Shown: positions 44,391-54,566 of the stretch, piece by piece
Position numbering within the stretch: the first letter of the stretch is position 1
Layout: each line of letters opens with the position of its first letter
Assembly: GCA_018873225.1 (NCBI GenBank)
Contig: JAEILZ010000009.1
Location: 859,501 to 923,500, forward strand
DNA: 64,000 nucleotides
Reading direction: 5' to 3'
From: [Phialemoniopsis] sp. UDSM-2020
Lineage: Eukaryota; Ascomycota; Sordariomycetes; Thyridiales; Thyridiaceae
Translations under genes and position numbers: made by a program
The notes under the pieces: model-generated
Database searches by the model: none
Told to the model about the DNA's origin: nothing
What the model saw: only the letters and a program-made list of their open reading frames with translations

Positions 44391-45663
44391 GTTGATAGAG
44401 CGCAGGGCGAGGGACGAAAGATTTGATCTGAGCCGGTGGACGACATTCACATATCCCCCTTCGGCGCTAAAAGAGAGATATTGCGGGTGATATGTGTGTG
44501 CACATGGTAGATAGGAGAGTCATGAGGTGTAATGCTTTTGAAGCCGCCCGGGCGTTATCGCCACGAGAGGGGCAGTGTACAGTAGGAAACAGGAGGCGTT
44601 CAAGAGGTCTTTTTTTCGGACGAGATTCCCGGCGTGGAGATGGGATGATACCTCCCCGCCACCCAAATGTTGGCGAGACACAGCTTAGAGGCTAGCATTA
44701 AAATTTAATGCCTTGATTTCTATGTAAACTTATCATTGCTTGTGAACTTGTTGGCTTTTGACTCGGGACGAGGTTCAGCTGATTTTTATATTTGATTCAT
44801 GAAATTAATAAATTGTACGTTAATGATACATTCACGAAGTAATAATCAACCACCAAAATCATGATCACATACCAGGCTCATCATGGCAAATCAATGCGCG
44901 AGAAGTATTTTATTCGACTCTATGACATCCTATGTCTAGAATCAACACTTATGTGCGAGGGCAAAACTTGCCCTCGTAGACTCGCTACGAGATTCGTACC
45001 AAAAGATCATTAACCACCACAGACGAAGACACACCAAGACGAGGGACAACAGTCCAACAGAACGCAAAGGTCCTTCCCCCTTCACAAAGGTCCTTCGCCC
45101 CTTCCTCCTCTCCTCGATATCTTCGCGTCTGTGTCCAATTATGAGGACTAGGGGAAATAAAAATGCAAATGCTTGCCGGGGAAACTCGTCCCTTTTTAGA
45201 TGCTCGTGAGCAGAATGTTCGCTCCATCGCTATGCTGTGGGAAACACGAGAGGAAAACACAGGCGATGACACAAATGTGGTAGGCAGAGCAGATCGGCGA
45301 CAGATGGGTTGTTGTTCAACCTTCATCAAGATCCAGATCTTTTTGATGCTGGTGATATTGCCGTGCCTGCCACTCTCTTGGTGAAAATCGTCCATATGGG
45401 TTGTGTGATGTCCTCGCTCGAAATCAAAGGGTCGTTATGACAAGTAGATGGTGTCCTTTGTTGGACACAAAAAGGTGAAGAGTATGTAGACAGAATGGGG
45501 GTCTCGTTGTTGTCCCGGTACATTCTGGATGAATATAGCACTTTTTCGTGCAAGTACAGCCGTATTGCGGCATCGTGTCGGGTCGTGGGGAATTCTCAAC
45601 ATGTATATGACGTTGATCGTAATCCGATGCAACTGTCAGGCTCTGCAAGGGTCGACTGCAAAG
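44391..45663. other. Convergent 3' region between AOS1 and the large nuclear-looking gene
   Basis: About 1.3 kb, conspicuously AT-rich at 44695-44890. Short overlapping frames only. It should contain both 3' UTRs. Confidence 0.55.
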
Positions 45664-46029
45664 TTAGATCGCCGGGGAATCCTTCCGCTTTCTAAGGCGG
45701 TATCGCGGATGTCTCTGCGGCGACTCCTCCCAACCTTCAGCGTCGATGACAAGCTTCTTCGTCTCCGAGTTCAATACAGGAAGTCGAGGAACTGCGATTG
45801 GCTTAACATCCGCTTGCTCAACCGCCGGGGATTCAGTAGCCTTTGTCTCAACATTCTCCGTCTTAACAGTCCGCTCCTGCTCCTGCTCTTCATCGGGCCG
45901 ACTCTGTAATGGAAGAGGGTTCATGATCTTGCCATTTTGCTTCACGACAATTCTCGGAAGGCGTCGCTTCTTCGCCGGCGGCTCTTCTGGCTTGTCATCT
46001 CTCGCCCGCTTCCGAGGATTGTCCTTGCT
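45664..46029 (-). other. 121-codon coding-like continuation after an in-frame UAG
   Basis: Immediately after UAG at 46032-46030 the same frame reads on for 121 codons to UAA. The translation is typical protein: NPRKRARDDKPEEPPAKKRR (bipartite-NLS-like), RIVVKQNGKIMNPLPLQSRP, then an acidic Glu/Lys/Thr region and a basic end RYRLRKRKDSPAI. Codon use resembles that of the upstream exon. I tested GT-AG introns that could remove the UAG: the only plausible donor (GTAGAG, overlapping the UAG) gives either a frame shift or non-consensus acceptors. Readthrough, a natural nonsense allele or a base-call error are the alternatives. Confidence 0.6.
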
Positions 46030-49000
46030 CTACTTGGACTCCTCTGGACCGTTCTTGGGAGATGCCTCGTTCTTTGACGAAGCTCTGGGACGCTTCACGT
46101 TGTTGTGCGCCCAGCCTCGGATGTGGGTAGGTCCCGAACCTGGGGGCGGCTCGACGGCAGAGTAGTCTTTGATTCCCTCACGATAGTCGTACGGCACCGT
46201 CCGCAGCTCTGGGCCACTTGGGGTCCAACCTTGTCGGTGAGCCGGTACGGGGGCAGGCTTCAGCTCTCGGTATCTAGCTGCAGCGGCGGCTGCGGCCTGT
46301 GCTGATGTCTGTGCAGAGATGCTCGTGCGCGGAGGGGTTGAACCTGGGAAAGGCAGGCCGTGCTGTGATTCAGGTCGTGGCGGGCTATCCATCATCTGGC
46401 CATGAGACAGCTGGGCCGCACCAGGATACGGCGGGGACATGGAATAGGATCCACTGCCAATAGGCTGCTGCGGTGGAATTGGCATCGGCTGGATAGGAGG
46501 CGGCGGACCCTGCATGTGAGGGGGTGGTGGATGCGGAAGGCCGTGAGGAGCACCAGACTCCGGCATATACTGCGGCGGTGGCCCAGCGTGCTGCGATTGT
46601 TCCGGCATGGTATAACCGCTGTGGAAAGGTCTGGCTGGTGCAGGAGGGTAATAGTTTCCGCTGTTGGTGACCATTAGAGACTGTCGAGGGGAGCCATAAT
46701 TGGGCTCTGGTGACGCCTCTTCCACAAACTGCTTGGAACCACGCGCGGGGCGTAGAGGTGGGAGACCTGGAAGGCCACCTGGTCCGGGCCGGCCGGGGTT
46801 GCTGAAGGGCACCCGTGAAGCCGGCATGTCGGGACTGCGCTCAATGGAGTTGGCATATGCCTGTGACGGAGATGGTGGCGGTGGATAAGCTGATGACGGA
46901 TTGAGGGCAGTCTGCAAGAAGCTCGGGAGGCCCTGAGAAGATGCGATCACAGGCTCAGGCGGTCCACCTCCACGCTCAAAACTGGCCTCGCCCACAATAT
47001 AGTCTGTAGGCACGTATCTACGACCGGCCACTCCCACGTACGGGTCAGAGGCAGCTATCTCTGCAAGTTGCGAGAGCTTTGATGTGTTCTCGATCGGTGC
47101 CGGTGCAGCCTCTTCAGCAGCCATGTAGATATCTCTAATAGGGTCAAAGCGGGCAGCGAGAGGAGCAGGCTTGGCGACCGGCGCTGGTGCTGCCTTCTTC
47201 TCGGCAGTGTCGGCAGATTCAGCGGCTTCCAGAAGGAGATCAAGAAATTCATGGGTCTCAGGCTCGTCAACTTCATCATCTGTCGTCTCTTCCGACGGCG
47301 TCTCCGGAGCTGGCCTGCCGACGTATCCCTCAAGCTTTGCAAGACGGGCTCCTTCGACAAGAGTCGGGTCTGGCATGATTTCCTCCAAGTCGATGTTCTC
47401 TTGCTTGGTGAATGCAAGCAGGCCGCTCTTCAGCTTCCTCTTGCGCTCGTTCCTAGTCAACTCGGCCTGTTGCTCGATGACTCGAAGGGAACGGGAAGTC
47501 TCTTTGACTTTTCCATCCTCAGTGGTGAAAACAACGGGCCGCTTGCCGGTAACGAAGGGCGTTGGCTCCTCCATGTCATTCTGGGAGCCCTCAATGAAGA
47601 GGCCGAGAGTGGGGTGCAAGCTGTGCTTCTCGACCAGCTCCTGGTCTAGATCACCCTTCTCATGCGAGGTGGAATCGTACTGCCAAACAGAACGGTCGAT
47701 GTACCAATAATTGCTATTGGGCGTGTTCAGGTACTTTCCACGCTTCGCCTTCGTGGCACCTCTCGACTTATCGTTCGTCGAGTCTCTGAAGCCAATCTCA
47801 TGGGCTTCCCACTCAAACAAGGGCTGGATAACGATTCGATTGTTATTCTCAGAGTTGGCCATCCTTCGCTTGGTGATGATGCGGACGCCATAAGGATCCG
47901 GCTCGGATGTTCCGTTGGGGAGTGCGGGAATGCGGTCATCATCAGGCAGGACCGGAGCGGACGCGTCTTGCTGCTCGTTCTCTCTGGCAGAACTGCTCTC
48001 AGAGCTGCCCCTAACATTGGCAGCACCTGGAGTCGGCGAGGGCATCCTTGATTCCTCGGCACGCTCAGCTGCGTCATCATCCTCTGGGGGTGCAACAGCG
48101 GATAGAAGACCGCCGATATGACGCGGCGCGAGAGAAGCCGGGCCGCCATCGTCCATAGCGCTGGCAGGCCGTTTGGGGGTCGGCTGGCCTTCAGGCTCAC
48201 CTTCGGCTTTGCGCTTGGCTGGGGTTTTGGGAGCCTTCAGATGCTGAGTGTACACATTCAGCTGAGGCTCTGTCTTGTGGCACGGCACCTTGATGCCGTC
48301 TTTGGTGTAGATGACGTGAGGACCAAGCTCACGGCCGGCCTCAAGTGAGCGATGCTCATAATGATCATCATGCAGCTGGAAGAAAAAAAATTAGTACTCA
48401 TCAAAGAGAGAGAATCATGGGGGGGGGGGATAAGTTGCTTACATCGACGGGGAGACCTAGATCGTAGAGGTTCTCAAGGGTGTCCAACTGGGCAAGAAGC
48501 TGGTCCAGCCTGTCTTCTTGCATTTCTTCGATTTGGCGCTGGTGGTATTGTTAGTTGTGTGGCCTACAAACGATCATGGATAATGAAAAGATGAACTTAC
48601 AGCACACGATGTGCGAGTGATGTCGTTTTGCGCATCAAGTCGACTCTGAACGAATTGTAAACCGATGTCACGCTCAGTGTTGATGATTTTGGTGACATCG
48701 TCGACACGCTCCGCCAACGCCTGGGTGACGATTTCATAAGCATCGACGGCCTTGAAGGCATCGGGATCCTCCTTCAAGAGGTTGATGTTTCGGTCGGCCA
48801 GCTCCTCGATTGCTGGCCTGATGGAGTTGACAACAGTGGCATAAGCGGCCTTCAGCTCCTTCTCACGCTCAAAGCTAGCCTGCAGGTGCGAAGAATTGTA
48901 CAGCTTTTGGCGGCCACGACGGCCACCACCCGTTGTGGGTTTCTTGACTGCTGCAGCTCTGGCAGCATTGGCTCTTGTTGTGCCGCCTCGGCCTCTGCCG

Positions 49001-49050
49001 CGACCACGGCCCCGAGCAGGGCTGGCCGGGAAGCTGTTCATCTCACTCAT
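46030..49050 (-). CDS. Large RGR-leader, nuclear-looking protein, function not recognised
   Basis: Seen: exons 49050-48601, 48538-48443 and 48375-46030, giving 963 residues to a UAG (1084 sense codons plus the UAG if read through). The N-terminus has a GRGRGRGRG stretch and a GGGRRGRQKLY basic stretch. A helical region follows (residues about 60-180: FEREKELKAAYATVVNSIRP, EDRLDQLLAQLDTLENLYDL). A conserved-looking block lies at about 185-215 (HRSLEAGRELGPHVIYTKDG) and a second around RIVIQPLFEWEAHEIGFRDS and NSNYWYIDRSVWQYDS. The last 300 residues are Pro/Gly/Ser/Gln-rich. The GFRDS core recalls the Rsc7/Swp82 family but the rest of that domain is not evident, so I do not assign it. Nuclear, chromatin-linked function is inference. 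It is divergent from BMT5. The UAG may not be the functional end. Confidence 0.78.
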
Positions 49051-51022
49051 TGTCCCATATATGGGCAGAGGACGTAAGTGGAGACGATGGGAGATGAGCG
49101 GGTGTAATGGAGGAAGAAATGGCGATGTCTGGGAAAAGGGAAAATGTGGAAGTTGAAGAAAGAAGATGCAAATGATTGCAAGGTTTGTCGATTAGAATTA
49201 AAGAAGAGTGCGAGGGAGAGGGAGATGGGGTGGGAAAAGGTTGTCCTTGGGGCTGGTGTCGCGGGTGAAAGAGGTTATTGTGTAGGTGAGGTGCCAGGTG
49301 AATAGAGGGTGAAGAGCCAATGACAACGGCCGTCCCAAATGACTAAATGGCTTCAGACAATAGAGGAGATCAATAGCAACACGAAGCAGATGCAGTGAAT
49401 GTCCTCTTCGAATGGACTGGACGTCGTAGTGAGGCCGGCTGGGCTGGACAATAAGGTCAGTCTGGTTTTCAATAACACCAGCGCAGCGATTTCACCCTCA
49501 CCCACAAGTTTGCCGTGTACCTTCGTACCTCCTGTCGCCGAATCTGGTTAGGGGTGCTGTGATTGGCTGGGGCGGTCTGAAAATCCGACCCGAATGGGGC
49601 CCTGCGCTGGAAGTACCGGCTACGCCGACTAGCTTGGTAGGCCCCCCCGAGGCTTATTAGGGGTGCGAGGACGAGGACAAGGACAAATCAATGGCAATAA
49701 GCCTGCGCCTGAACGAATGTGCCTGTGCCTGTCCCTGTTGGCAGTAGTAGTCGTAGTCGTAGGGATGGTCTATAGTCTGATGAAGACCAACTCGAATTTA
49801 AGCCCGTGGTTGCTTGCCTGTCGAGGTGGCTGCTGATGAAGCGCTTGGTGGAGCGGGAATGAGATGGACTGGTACGGGTCGGTGTAAGAGGAAAAGTAAC
49901 AAGTTTTGCCTTTGGTGTCAAAAGTAAGCGAAAAAACATGAAGTCGCCCTCTTTCCCACGCCGGCCAACCAAACGTGTAGAATAGTTGCAGAACAGAAGT
50001 GAAGTACCTAGATAGGTTCAATGATATGGAAGATATCTATACATGAGTCTTGTCCTTCTCTTCCTTGATTCGCTTCCGCGAACAATGAAACCAAGGAATC
50101 GGTAGCGCAAGCTCAATCTGCTTTGGTGAGCACAGCACAAAGGCTTTGCTTGGATTTAGTTCCGGTACAGTTCGGACATTGTCACATCACGCATCGGCAC
50201 GATTAAATCAAGTCACTGCTTGGATAGGTATCTAGGTGAAGACTGTTTTCAACGAGCGTCAAGTCCATCTCTTATTACTTGCATCTGCTCTCGGGTGTCA
50301 GACCAACAGAAACAGGTATTTTCAATCAACGAAATGGTAGGCAATTGCATCCAACAAACTTTGCAACAACAACACATGCATTAGGGCATCCAGAAGCACC
50401 CATATGACCACTTTGAACTCAAGGACTAGTTTGCATATACTTTTCAAGTTTCCTGGGCCCAAACGGCTATCAACCAACCACCTGAGCAACTGCTCCTCAC
50501 ATTGATACTTGCTCTTACACCCGCAAAAGCCAGTAGGCTTGCAACAGCACTGCACACAGCGGGCGCGTTGACGCATGTCAAAACTCTCGTCTTATACATT
50601 GCACACCATACCTCTAAAATACGGGCCAAGAATAAAGGTTGAATGACCGCATTAGCTGTCCCTGGCATCGGCCCCGACATCACCAGATTTTGATACCAGA
50701 CAAGGCGAAAAAGGCACTGGCAAATTAATGTAGCGGATACTTGACGCAAGGAGCCCCACATTCATGCAGGGCGCTAGTTCCCCAAATTTACGGGAGGGCG
50801 GATGTTAGCGACCAGCGGGGCGCCTGCGGGACAATCTCCCATCACCGCCAAAATTTTATGATGGTGGCTCGTGACACTGCTTGTCTTCCAACCCTCGAGT
50901 CTGGTGCCCATCTCGCTTCTGGACGTCGGTGGTGACGTATCCAGGCGCGTCAATTCCCTGCCGTGTTGGACGGCTGATCACGTCACTGGGAGCCACGAGT
51001 TCTCTGACGCATTCAGCCAGTC
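49051..51022. promoter_or_regulatory. Divergent region upstream of the large nuclear-looking gene and BMT5
   Basis: About 2 kb between opposed start codons. Short frames without motifs. It should contain both promoters; purine-rich sequence at 49100-49250 is probably the 5' UTR/promoter of the minus-strand gene. Confidence 0.5.
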
Positions 51023-51889
51023 ATGAGAAAGAAGCGCAAGCTCGCGCACCAGGCACCCAGGCCTGGAAAGCGCCCACAGATCCCTCAAGGCAAGAAAGCA
51101 GCCAAGGGGGCCCCTGATACCAAGTCGAAAGCTCCTCCCTCTACACCTACGAAGCAAGCCCAAGCCCGACCCCAGGAGCCTGTCATCCCGTTCTCGCCTG
51201 AGGATGCGATCCTCATGGTGGGGGAGGGTGACCTGAGCTTTTCTGCGTCCCTAGTCGAACACCACTACTGCGAGAATGTCACAGCAACAGTACTCGAGGC
51301 AAACGAAGAGGAGCTGACGACCAAGTATCCGCATGTCGGCGAGAACATTGCCAAAATCGAAGCGGAAGGGTCCAAGGTAGTCTACGGGGTTGATGCACGG
51401 AAGATGGGCCCCTTCGCCAACAAGAAAGGCAAAGATGCTGTGGGCATCATGGACCGTATACTGTTCAACTTCCCACACGTCGGCGGGAAGAGCACCGACG
51501 TCAACCGTCAGGTGCGGTACAATCAGGAGCTGCTCGTGGACTTTTTCAAGCGAGCGCTACTGTCGCTTGCGCCCAGAGGCACCATCATAGTCACGCTCTT
51601 CGAAGGTGAGCCTTATACGCTGTGGAACATTCGGGACCTCGGTCGCCACTCGGGTCTCCAGGTTGAGAGGAGCTTTCGGTTTCAAGCCTCGGCGTATCCG
51701 GGATACCATCATGCTCGGACGCTAGGCGTCGTAAGAAACAAGCAAGGCGAGGTTGGCGGCGGTTGGAAAGGCGAAGACCGAGCGGCTCGAAGCTATATAT
51801 TTGTGAGGAAGGACGAGGTACCGAAACCGATATCACGAAAGAGGCGACGCTCACAAGATGATGATGGCGACTCTTCCGGAGAGGATTGA
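51023..51889 (+). CDS. BMT5: 25S rRNA (uridine-N3) methyltransferase Bmt5 family
   Basis: Family role: Bmt5 (Rossmann-fold DUF2431) methylates a uridine of 25S rRNA in the nucleolus. Seen: one exon, 288 residues, starting MRKKRKLAHQ. A basic leader of about 50 residues, consistent with nucleolar targeting, precedes the SAM-binding strand AILMVGEGDLSFSASLVEHH. Further family motifs are ATVLEANEEEL, DRILFNFPHVGGKSTDVNRQ, VDFFKRALLSLAPRG, TIIVTLFEGEPYTLWNI and FQASAYPGYHHARTLG. The C-terminus is Arg/Asp-rich. A neighbouring ribosome factor in this window is TIF6, but they are not adjacent. Confidence 0.9.
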   Translation: MRKKRKLAHQAPRPGKRPQIPQGKKAAKGAPDTKSKAPPSTPTKQAQARPQEPVIPFSPEDAILMVGEGDLSFSASLVEHHYCENVTATVLEANEEELTTKYPHVGENIAKIEAEGSKVVYGVDARKMGPFANKKGKDAVGIMDRILFNFPHVGGKSTDVNRQVRYNQELLVDFFKRALLSLAPRGTIIVTLFEGEPYTLWNIRDLGRHSGLQVERSFRFQASAYPGYHHARTLGVVRNKQGEVGGGWKGEDRAARSYIFVRKDEVPKPISRKRRRSQDDDGDSSGED

Positions 51890-52667
51890 GTTGTCACGGA
51901 GCGAGCAAGTTGTGAGCAAGACAAGACGCAGTGAACCCCAGAAACGCATGGTTCAGCGCCGAGTCTCTGCAGTTTGCCACATATGAAGCTAAAGCCTGCT
52001 TCTATGAGCTTTACTTAAGCTGGCACATCCTCAGGTGCAGGACACTTCACGTCCGCAATAGCTCAAGACGAGCTGTAACGGCATTTAGTATGCAAATTCG
52101 CCTCGACGTAAGGCCAGGACACTGAGGCGACCGTACAGTCTGTTAATTGCCGGCATCACAGAGCTCTTAGCGGTTCTTAAAAGGCAACTAGGTCCACTGA
52201 CCGAGGCCTGTATAATTCAGAGAAGCATGACTACAGTTTGCATCTTTGACGGGATAGACAGTCATACCACATGTTTGCCTATATATGACTGGAACTCATA
52301 TCCAATGATAAACAAACTAAAATAATATCTGCACTATAAAATCGCAAAGTTCCCTTGTCAAAAGGTTCCGCGTGGTGAAGCTTTTGACACCTTGAAGATA
52401 TCGTGTAAGGTGATTGGCCGGAGAAGCTACACTGTAACCCCGTCCGTCGCAGCGCTTGGACCATTTCTGCCCATCTTTTTAGCGCGCCTCTCTCTCAATT
52501 CAAGCTCCAGGATTGAGCTAGCTTTCAATCGGTTCAGTCGCGAGGCCAGCTTCAATCTTCTGTATCAATCTCCACACACTGTCCTACCTCTCTTATTGTG
52601 AAACGAGACGTCGAGGTTGACGCAAAGAAACCGACAGGCAGGACTGCATAGCGATTGACATTTCAAG
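51890..52667. other. Intergenic region between BMT5 and CFIm25
   Basis: About 0.8 kb in tandem orientation. It holds the BMT5 3' UTR and the CFIm25 promoter; a CT-rich stretch near 52480-52600 is probably core promoter. No gene is seen. Confidence 0.55.
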
Positions 52668-53540
52668 ATGTCTACCGTCACCCCCTCCGCCCTGCAATCG
52701 GGGCAGGCTCCCATTATCCCCCTCACTTTCAATGCGAACCAGCCTCAAACGATCCGCCTCTACCCGCTGTCGAACTACACCTTTGGCGTCAAGGAGACGC
52801 AGCCCGAGGAGGACCCCTCTGTGATTGCGCGACTGAAGCGCCTCGAGGAGCACTATAGTGAGCACGGCATGCGGCGCACCTGCGAGGGCATCCTCGTCTG
52901 CCACGAACACAACCACCCGCACATCCTGATGCTGCAGATCGCGAATGCCTTCTTCAAGCTGCCCGGCGACTACCTGCGACCAGAGGACGAGGAGCTTCAC
53001 GGGTTCAAGTCTAGGCTGGACGAGCGTCTCGCCCCCGTCGGTAGGCTCGGCGAGGGCGAGGAGGCTGGAGACTGGCAGGTCGGCGACTGCCTCGCGCAGT
53101 GGTGGCGGCCCAATTTCGAGACCTTCATGTACCCCTTCGTACCGGCACATGTCACCAGGCCAAAGGAGTGCAAAAAGCTCTACTTTATCCAGCTGCCCGA
53201 GTCGAGTAAGTTTCTCCCTGTGTCCAAGCTCGGGACTTCATGTCTGACTACGATTAACCATTTCCACCGTGTAGAGATCCTCAGCGTACCCAAGAACATG
53301 AAGCTGTTGGCGGTCCCCTTGTTCGAACTGTACGACAACACCGCACGATACGGTCCTCAACTGTCTGCTATTCCCCACCTGCTAAGTCGCTACAACTTCG
53401 AGTTCGTCGATGACAATGGCAATATTGTGGCAGCGACTCCGGGCGCCGCGGCACCTGAGGGCTACGTACCGCACACCAAGGTCCTGGCAGGAGGAGAGGA
53501 TGTTCAGATGAATGGCGAGGGAGACACCGCTATTGAGTAA
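52668..53540 (+). CDS. Cleavage factor Im 25-kDa subunit (NUDT21/CPSF5)
   Basis: Family role: CFIm25 is a Nudix-fold subunit that binds UGUA in pre-mRNA and guides poly(A) site choice; it lacks hydrolase activity. Seen: two exons, 52668-53205 and 53275-53540, giving 267 residues. Motifs: IRLYPLSNYTFGVKE, MRRTCEGILVCHEHNHPHIL, FKLPGDYLRPEDEE, WWRPNFETFMYPFVPAHVTR, PKECKKLYFIQLPE, then across the splice ILSVPKNMKLLAVPLFELYD and YGPQLSAIPHLLSRYNFEFV. These cover the whole family. The 69-nt intron has no stop and keeps frame, so an unspliced reading adds 23 residues that interrupt a near-invariant segment; splicing is therefore favoured. Confidence 0.95.
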   Translation: MSTVTPSALQSGQAPIIPLTFNANQPQTIRLYPLSNYTFGVKETQPEEDPSVIARLKRLEEHYSEHGMRRTCEGILVCHEHNHPHILMLQIANAFFKLPGDYLRPEDEELHGFKSRLDERLAPVGRLGEGEEAGDWQVGDCLAQWWRPNFETFMYPFVPAHVTRPKECKKLYFIQLPESSKFLPVSKLGTSCLTTINHFHRVEILSVPKNMKLLAVPLFELYDNTARYGPQLSAIPHLLSRYNFEFVDDNGNIVAATPGAAAPEGYVPHTKVLAGGEDVQMNGEGDTAIE

Positions 53541-53830
53541 TTCTCGTCCTCGCTAGGGACAACTCTGTAAGGAAGATTTGCTACGAGGATGTTTTGAAGA
53601 TGTCGAAGAAAGCGTAGTGTTTGGCGAAGCAGGACATGCATGTTCCAGGCTTGGAATGGATAAATGGCGTTCACGGCGTTGCAAAAGCGCAAGAGATGGT
53701 TCTCGACAGGTCATTCATAGCTTTCGTACATCCTCGATAGGGAATTCATTAGTGTACAATACTCCTTTTTCATATTGTCCTCAAGTCCTTGATATCAACG
53801 CCACTATTACAATGTCGACCTAGGTGCCAG

Positions 53831-54566
53831 TCATGCCTTCTCGCCTTGGATGGTGGCCACAACCTTGCGAGTGTGCTTGTATGCACGGAACTCGAGGTAC
53901 CAAATACCTTGCCAGGTGCCCGTCGCCTTAGATTGGTGTCAGATGGATATGGCAACGAAAAGAGTCTTGTAGGTCTTACCAGTTTTCCATCCTTGATGGG
54001 AATCGTTACACTTGCACCGACAAGAGCACTCTTGATATGAGCCTGGTCAAGTCTAGATTAATAACCTGGGCTCTCATTCAAAAATATGTCATTGCACTTA
54101 CAGGCATGTCATCCGGGCCCTCGGCACTGTGCCTGTACAGCTCCTCGCCCTTGGGACCGGCGTCGGGCGCAATGCGGTCGAGCGCATCGCTCATGTCGGC
54201 CCGCACATCCTCGTCCCAGTTCTCGTTGAGGCTGAGGGCGCAGCTGGTGTGCTGGACGAACAGGTTCAGCAGCCCCACCTTGTAGTTCTTGATCTCGGGG
54301 AGCTCCTTGAGCACGTAGTCTGTGACCAGGTAGGACCCGCGAGAGCGCGCGGGCAGGGTGAATTGCTTCTGGGACCAGCTCATCTTGGCGGACGGCGGGG
54401 AGCTGTAGTACGAAGCCGAGGGCGGCGGGGGCGAGGGCGAGCTGCTGAGGATGGCAAGAGGCAGGGTCCAGATGTAGTGGAAGAGGGAGGGGAAGAAGGC
54501 TACGATGAGAACGAGTATGAGAATGAGATTTGTGCCGGTAAGAGAAGGTTGGGTCTGCAACGGCAT
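53831..54566 (-). CDS. YjbQ/UPF0047-family protein with hydrophobic N-terminal extension
   Basis: Family role: YjbQ/UPF0047 proteins are small trimeric beta-fold proteins; a thiamine-phosphate synthase side activity has been described, but the physiological role is unclear. Seen: exons 54566-54102, 54042-53980 and 53926-53831, giving 207 residues. The core (about 62-207) has LLNLFVQHTSCALSLNENWD, DALDRIAPDAGPKGEELYRH, EGPDDMPAHIKSALVGAS, ATGTWQGIWYLEFRAYKHTR, all family hallmarks including the metal-binding His. Ahead of it lie about 60 residues with a hydrophobic span (NLILILVLIVAFFPSLFHYI) and a Ser/Pro linker; bacterial homologues lack this. A second ATG (54383-54381) would give the bare core. 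It is convergent with CFIm25. Confidence 0.9.

Noticed and set aside
17547..46032. Reassignment of UAG to a sense codon in this organism
   Set aside because: Conserved genes such as CAF1, FYV10 and the beta-galactosidase end at UAG at the expected family length, so UAG is a normal terminator.
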